DNA of 17,202 bases from contig DDGE01000061.1 in the NCBI GenBank assembly GCA_002337545.1, positions 8,219 through 25,420 on the forward strand. The letters are read 5' to 3'. The notes below the pieces were generated by a model. The model saw only the letters and a program-made list of their open reading frames with translations. It had not been told where the DNA came from and searched no databases. The position numbers and the translations under genes were made by a program. Source of the DNA: Phycisphaerales bacterium UBA1910 (GTDB lineage Bacteria; Planctomycetota; Phycisphaerae; Phycisphaerales; UBA1924). Below, piece after piece: positions 13,747 through 17,202 of the stretch (position 1 is the stretch's first letter; each line of letters starts with the position of its first letter).

Positions 13747-14451
13747 TCAACGGGTCGCGCGCTGACGGCGACAGAGCAACCCGGTCCCCAACCCAAGCAT
13801 CGCGAGTGAACCCGGCGAGGGGATAATCGTTTGCAACGCGTATCCCGCTTCGTTGTAGGTCCCCTTGAATGACGAGTTGAAGATCGAGAACTCGAAGACA
13901 TATGTGTCCTCTGCAAGATCCAGATCCCACTCAAAGCCCATGCCCTCACCCATGGAAATCAGATCGAAGTAGTCAACATCAAAGATCGTCCCAGCGCTGG
14001 AACCATGCAGGGCAACCCGGAGATTAAACCCGCCTGGCTCACCGAACTCAAAGTCACGAAGAAGGAATGACCCCCTGCTTATCCCGGTGCCTTCGACCTC
14101 GAATACAGCAGACAGCGTCGTTCTCGCCGTACCAACCTCATCTGTCGATCCGTACGCATAGGTCGAGCCCGCCGCATCGATACGCTGGCTCGTAATAGTG
14201 GAGAGCTGACTCATCTCCGCAGATGCATATCCCCCGAAGTCCTTGTCGAAGTAGCTCTGCAACAGTGATTCATCAAACAGGCCGTACCCCTCGTGTTCGA
14301 CGAGTAAGGGATCCGGCGCATTGAACGGGCTCAACGCGGTCGAAACACTGCGATGGGCATCCAAAAATCCGCCCGCAAGCACCGGAGAAGCACCGAGTGA
14401 CGAAACGACGACCATCAACAATCCGCGAATGGTGAACGGCTTCATACCCAT
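13747..14451 (-). CDS. Secreted protein with PEP-CTERM-like sorting tail
   Basis: 234 residues, exported. A signal peptide (about 1-26: a basic KPFTIRG start, a hydrophobic core, then SPVLA before GGF) leads into a beta-rich middle with no recognised domain. The C-terminus has IPSPGSLAMLGLGTGLL followed by RRQRATR: a Pro-Ser/Ala-Pro start, a hydrophobic span and a basic end. This is the PEP-CTERM-type layout used for exosortase-dependent surface sorting, with the canonical PEP replaced by PSP as is frequent in planctomycetes. The start at 14451 has GGAG at 14459-14462, seven bases upstream, and beats an upstream extension of 18 residues with no signal character. The gene stands alone, with 102 bases to nhaA upstream and a long non-coding stretch downstream. 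No exosortase is in the window. Confidence 0.82.
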   Translation of the reverse strand: MGMKPFTIRGLLMVVVSSLGASPVLAGGFLDAHRSVSTALSPFNAPDPLLVEHEGYGLFDESLLQSYFDKDFGGYASAEMSQLSTITSQRIDAAGSTYAYGSTDEVGTARTTLSAVFEVEGTGISRGSFLLRDFEFGEPGGFNLRVALHGSSAGTIFDVDYFDLISMGEGMGFEWDLDLAEDTYVFEFSIFNSSFKGTYNEAGYALQTIIPSPGSLAMLGLGTGLLCRRQRATR

Positions 14452-14553
14452 GGTGCAACTCCAGCTCGGCGCTTTATTTGTGTACCAGCAACCTATCGCA
14501 AACAAAGTGAACTGGCCACGATTCTGTAAATCAAACTCCGTGCCCTCAACTCA

Positions 14554-15936
14554 TCACGCCTGAGGGGGCTTTTTTCCGCATGACATCAGGATCACAAACC
14601 CAACCACGCCCGCGATCACCGAGGCACCCAGCACGCCGAGCTTCGCGGCATCGAGCGAAACCGTGTCGCCCTTGAATGCGAGGTTCGCGATAAACAGCGC
14701 CATCGTAAACCCGATCCCCGACAGCCACGCAGCGCCGAACACATGACGCCAACTCGCGCCCTTGGGCAACACACCGATGCCCATCTTGTGCGCGACCCAC
14801 GCGAATCCGAACACGCCCACCGGCTTGCCAACGAGCAACCCGAGCACCACGCCCCACATCGCCCGGCTCGACCAGACGGACTCGGCCGTTTCCGATTCGC
14901 CGCCACCCGACAACGGCACGCCCGCGTTTGCCAGCGCGAACACCGGGAGGATCAGGAACGCCACCCAAGGAATCAGCGAATGCTCCAAGCGGCGTACGGG
15001 CGTTTCGACCTTGTGCCCCGCGTCTTCGATCGCGAGCACCGCGGACTGTTGCGCACCCGTTGTCCAAGCGCGAGTTTCGCCCTTTGAGTCCGCGTCAAAC
15101 CGATCGAGGATCGAACGCACGAACCCGCTGTATCGCGCCTGATCGACGCGAGTCTTTGCGGGGATCGTCATCGCGATCAAGACACCCGCGATTGTCGCGT
15201 GCACACCACTCTTGAGCACGAAGTACCACACCACCAGACCAATGAGCATGTACACAAGCACCCGGCGGATACCGATCATGTTGAGGATCGCCATCAAGAC
15301 CAACAAACCGCCCGCGTACCCGAGATAGTCCACCCCGATCTTCTCGGTATAGAAGATTGCGATGATCAACAACGCACCGAGATCATCCACGATCGCCAGC
15401 GAGGTCAGGAACACGCGTACAGACAAGGGCACGCGCGATCCGCACAGCGCGAGCACACCCAGCGCGAACGCGATGTCCGTTGCCATGGGCACGCCCCACC
15501 CGTTCATCGAGTTGTGCCCCATGTTCACGAGCGCATACACCAGACCCGGGATCGCCATCCCCCCCATCGCCGCCGCGATCGGCAGCGCCGCTTTGCGTGG
15601 GCTTTGGAGCTCACCCACAAGCACCTCGCGTTTGATCTCCAAACCGACGAGCAGAAAGAACACCGCCATCAGCAGATCATTGATCCACAGGATGAACGGC
15701 TTGCTCAGCGCCCAGTCGCCGAACCCAACCGTCACATAGCTCTTGTAGAACAGCTCGTCGTAGCTCGTGGCCCAACCCGAGTTCGCCCAGATCATCGCGC
15801 CCAGCGCACAGACAATCAGCAGCACACCGCCCGCGGCTTCGAACTTCATGAATCGCTGGAACGGAGACAACAGCCGATCGGCGGCCGTTGGGTTGAGGTC
15901 ACGATCAGGTTGAGGGATATCGATAGGTCCAGCCAT
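14554..15936 (-). CDS. nhaA: NhaA-type Na+/H+ antiporter
   Basis: 460-residue inner-membrane antiporter that exchanges cytoplasmic Na+ for external protons. NhaA landmarks are present: EAAGGVLLIVCALGAMIWANS, WINDLLMAVFFLLVGLEIKRE, PMATDIAFALGVLALCGSRVP (Asp154, like Asp133 of E. coli) and the ion-binding pair AIVDDLGALLIIAIFYT (Asp184, Asp185, like Asp163/164). LKSGVHATIAGV, RRLEHSLIPWVAFLILPVFALANAG and SGIGFTMALFIA follow. The lysine of E. coli TM10 (Lys300 in PAKRLEH) is an arginine here (PVRRLEH, Arg315). A loop of about 55 residues (SILDRFDADSKGETRAWTTG...) is longer than in E. coli. The start at 15936 (MAGPIDIPQ) is preferred; an upstream in-frame ATG at 16002 would add 22 residues overlapping the 5' leader. 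A promoter with an operator-like palindrome lies upstream. Confidence 0.95.
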   Translation of the reverse strand: MAGPIDIPQPDRDLNPTAADRLLSPFQRFMKFEAAGGVLLIVCALGAMIWANSGWATSYDELFYKSYVTVGFGDWALSKPFILWINDLLMAVFFLLVGLEIKREVLVGELQSPRKAALPIAAAMGGMAIPGLVYALVNMGHNSMNGWGVPMATDIAFALGVLALCGSRVPLSVRVFLTSLAIVDDLGALLIIAIFYTEKIGVDYLGYAGGLLVLMAILNMIGIRRVLVYMLIGLVVWYFVLKSGVHATIAGVLIAMTIPAKTRVDQARYSGFVRSILDRFDADSKGETRAWTTGAQQSAVLAIEDAGHKVETPVRRLEHSLIPWVAFLILPVFALANAGVPLSGGGESETAESVWSSRAMWGVVLGLLVGKPVGVFGFAWVAHKMGIGVLPKGASWRHVFGAAWLSGIGFTMALFIANLAFKGDTVSLDAAKLGVLGASVIAGVVGFVILMSCGKKPPQA

Positions 15937-16013
15937 AGTGGCCGATCGTTCCCCTATGCGCGATATCAGGCAAGCACCCCATACCCTCAATCGAACAGAC
16001 ATCCGAGTCCATT

Positions 16014-16055
16014 AATAGGTGTACCTATTTATACACCCGCCCGAAAGAAGCGCAA
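16014..16055 (-). promoter_or_regulatory. Probable nhaA promoter with operator palindrome
   Basis: On the minus strand TTGCGC (16055-16050) and TATAAA (16033-16028) are separated by 16 bases, a fair sigma70-type promoter about 90 bases before the nhaA ATG at 15936. Overlapping the -10 box and the expected transcription start is the inverted repeat AATAGGT-GT-ACCTATT (plus strand, 16014-16029), seven perfect base pairs with a two-base centre. This is the position where a repressor would block initiation. The -35 box also lies in the tail of the clpB terminator. Confidence 0.6.
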
Positions 16056-16061
16056 AGAGAA

Positions 16062-16094
16062 GCGAGCCGCCGACCAAACTGATCGACGGCTCGC
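16062..16094 (-). terminator. Hairpin terminator after clpB
   Basis: GCGAGCCG (16062-16069) pairs with CGGCTCGC (16087-16094), continued after one C/A mismatch by CGA/TCG, with a nine-base loop. On the minus strand the stem is followed by TTCTCTTTGCGC, an imperfect U-rich tail. It starts 25 bases after the clpB stop. The stem is good but the tail is broken by C residues, so efficiency may be partial, allowing some read-through into nhaA. Confidence 0.65.
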
Positions 16095-16119
16095 GCACAC
16101 ATAGGGGAGAGAGATTCGT

Positions 16120-17202
16120 TTATGAGCTCGCGTGCTCCGCCTCACCCTTGGTGAAGCTGAAGCTCGTGCCCGCGGCGTCCACGATCACATGATCACCCGC
16201 GTCGAACTCGCCCGACAGGATCCGGCTGGCAAGCGGGTTTTCGATCCGCTTCTGAATCGTGCGTGCAAGCGGGCGAGCACCGTACGCCGGGTCGTACCCT
16301 TCGCTGATGAGCTGCGCCTTGGCCGCGTCCGTCATTTCGAGCACGATGTCGCGCTCCTTCAATCGCTGACGCAGGCCCTGGAGCATGATCTCCGCGATGC
16401 CGTCGAGAACATCCTTCTTGAGCTGATGGAAGACCACGACCTCGTCGATTCGGTTGAGCAACTCAGGGCGGAAGAACTGCTCGCGCATCCCGACATTGAG
16501 ATTCGCGTTGAACTTGCCCGATTCCAGATCGGGCTTGAGCCCCTGCGCATCGAGATCCGCGCCCGGACCGCGCCGGATGAGATCACGCACCGCGGCTTCG
16601 ATCTCCCAGTCCTCGCTGCCGCGCTCGGCCATCTCGAGGATCTTCTGAGAACCGATGTTGCTCGTCATCACGACGATGGTGTTCTTGAAGTCCACCGTGC
16701 GCCCCTGACCATCGGTCAGTCGCCCGTCGTCGAGCAGCTGCAACAACACATTGAACACATCCGGGTGCGCCTTCTCGACCTCATCGAGCAGGATCACCGC
16801 GTACGGACGACGACGGACCGCTTCGGTGAGCGCGCCGCCTTCTTCATACCCGACATACCCGGGAGGCGCGCCGATGAGTCGGCTCACCGCGTGCTTCTCC
16901 ATGTACTCCGACATGTCGATCCGCACGAGCGCGTCTTCCGTGTCGAACAGGAACTCCGCGAGCGCCTTGCAGGTTTCCGTCTTCCCGACACCCGTCGGCC
17001 CGAGGAACAGGAAACTCCCGATGGGCTTGCTCGGATCGCCCAGACCCGCACGCGAACGGCGCACCGCGTTGGAGACCTCGACGAGCGCATCGTCCTGCCC
17101 CACCACGCGCGATTTGAGATGCTCCTCCATCTGCACGAGCTTCTCGCGCTCGCTCTCGATGAGCTTGCTCACGGGGATGCCCGTCCAGCGACCAACGATC
17201 CG
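16120..17202 (-). CDS. clpB: ClpB disaggregase, C-terminal part (gene cut by window edge)
   Basis: The last 360 residues of a Hsp100 chaperone that pulls proteins out of aggregates together with DnaK. The frame enters at the window end with [14 protein letters not shown], the conserved end of the linker before the second AAA+ ring. Numbering from the first visible codon: GPTGVGKTE Walker A (about 68-76), [13 protein letters not shown] pore loop (111-123), [14 protein letters not shown]alker B (136-149), MTSNIGS sensor 1 (179-185), [14 protein letters not shown] (245-258, arginine finger region) and the D2-small [14 protein letters not shown] (sensor 2). Compared with E. coli ClpB there is an extra segment of about 30 residues between MTSNIGS and [12 protein letters not shown]. 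The C-terminus ends GEAEHASS. The N-terminal domain, first ring and coiled coil are outside the window. Confidence 0.96.
   Translation of the reverse strand, partial: RIVGRWTGIPVSKLIESEREKLVQMEEHLKSRVVGQDDALVEVSNAVRRSRAGLGDPSKPIGSFLFLGPTGVGKTETCKALAEFLFDTEDALVRIDMSEYMEKHAVSRLIGAPPGYVGYEEGGALTEAVRRRPYAVILLDEVEKAHPDVFNVLLQLLDDGRLTDGQGRTVDFKNTIVVMTSNIGSQKILEMAERGSEDWEIEAAVRDLIRRGPGADLDAQGLKPDLESGKFNANLNVGMREQFFRPELLNRIDEVVVFHQLKKDVLDGIAEIMLQGLRQRLKERDIVLEMTDAAKAQLISEGYDPAYGARPLARTIQKRIENPLASRILSGEFDAGDHVIVDAAGTSFSFTKGEAEHASS

Noticed and set aside
15199..16104. Plus-strand open frame of 301 codons
   Set aside because: It is antisense to nhaA and its promoter, His/Gln/Arg-rich, with no recognisable family.
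1..17202. CRISPR array, tRNA genes, insertion sequences or prophage
   Set aside because: No regularly spaced repeats, no tRNA-like cloverleaf in the gaps, and no transposase, integrase or phage protein was seen.

Overview
The window looks like chromosomal DNA of a planctomycete, most likely of the Phycisphaerae/Phycisphaerales type. The evidence is moderately high G+C, poorly conserved Shine-Dalgarno sites, a short 'CPxCGYNLRG' zinc-ribbon membrane protein, a signal peptidase I of about 550 residues with a large insert, a HYExAFE-family protein, a DUF4190 protein and an exported protein with a PEP-CTERM-like tail. This is an inference from family content; there is no rRNA or other marker to confirm it. 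All genes but one lie on the minus strand, so the window reads from right to left.

Right end, 17202-13747: the C-terminal part of ClpB, cut by the window edge, ends in a hairpin terminator. The U-rich tail of that hairpin runs into a promoter with an operator-like palindrome upstream of a NhaA Na+/H+ antiporter gene. Downstream is a secreted protein with a PEP-CTERM-like C-terminus. The stretch 12985-13746 has no convincing gene. It contains several stem-loops and a bidirectional terminator, and is the best place in the window to look for an undescribed RNA.

Middle, 12984-9739: one plus-strand gene encodes a glyoxalase/VOC-fold protein. Facing away from it is a tightly packed minus-strand run: rnpA (RNase P protein), yidD (membrane insertion factor), a TetR-type regulator and a NifS/IscS-type cysteine desulfurase. 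rnpA/yidD overlap by 8 bases and yidD/tetR by 4, and the desulfurase follows the regulator by a few bases. The usual upstream partner rpmH is absent.

Left-middle, 9677-5345: a DUF4190 membrane protein is followed by an Mla-type lipid transport module, namely an MlaF-like ATPase and an MlaD/MCE protein. The MCE gene is fused at its stop codon (ATGA overlap) to a membrane-anchored alpha/beta hydrolase. No MlaE permease gene is present in the window.

Left end, 5311-1: a HYExAFE nuclease-like protein, a small exported single-span protein, two small membrane-anchored proteins that look like tandem paralogs, a PSP1/RicT protein with extra cysteines and a duplicated basic tail, the very large LepB, and the start of a zinc-ribbon membrane protein cut by the window edge. 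Most of the window is ordinary housekeeping and envelope biology. The less ordinary items are the structured intergenic region, the MCE-hydrolase coupling, the paralogous small-protein pair and the nhaA operator.
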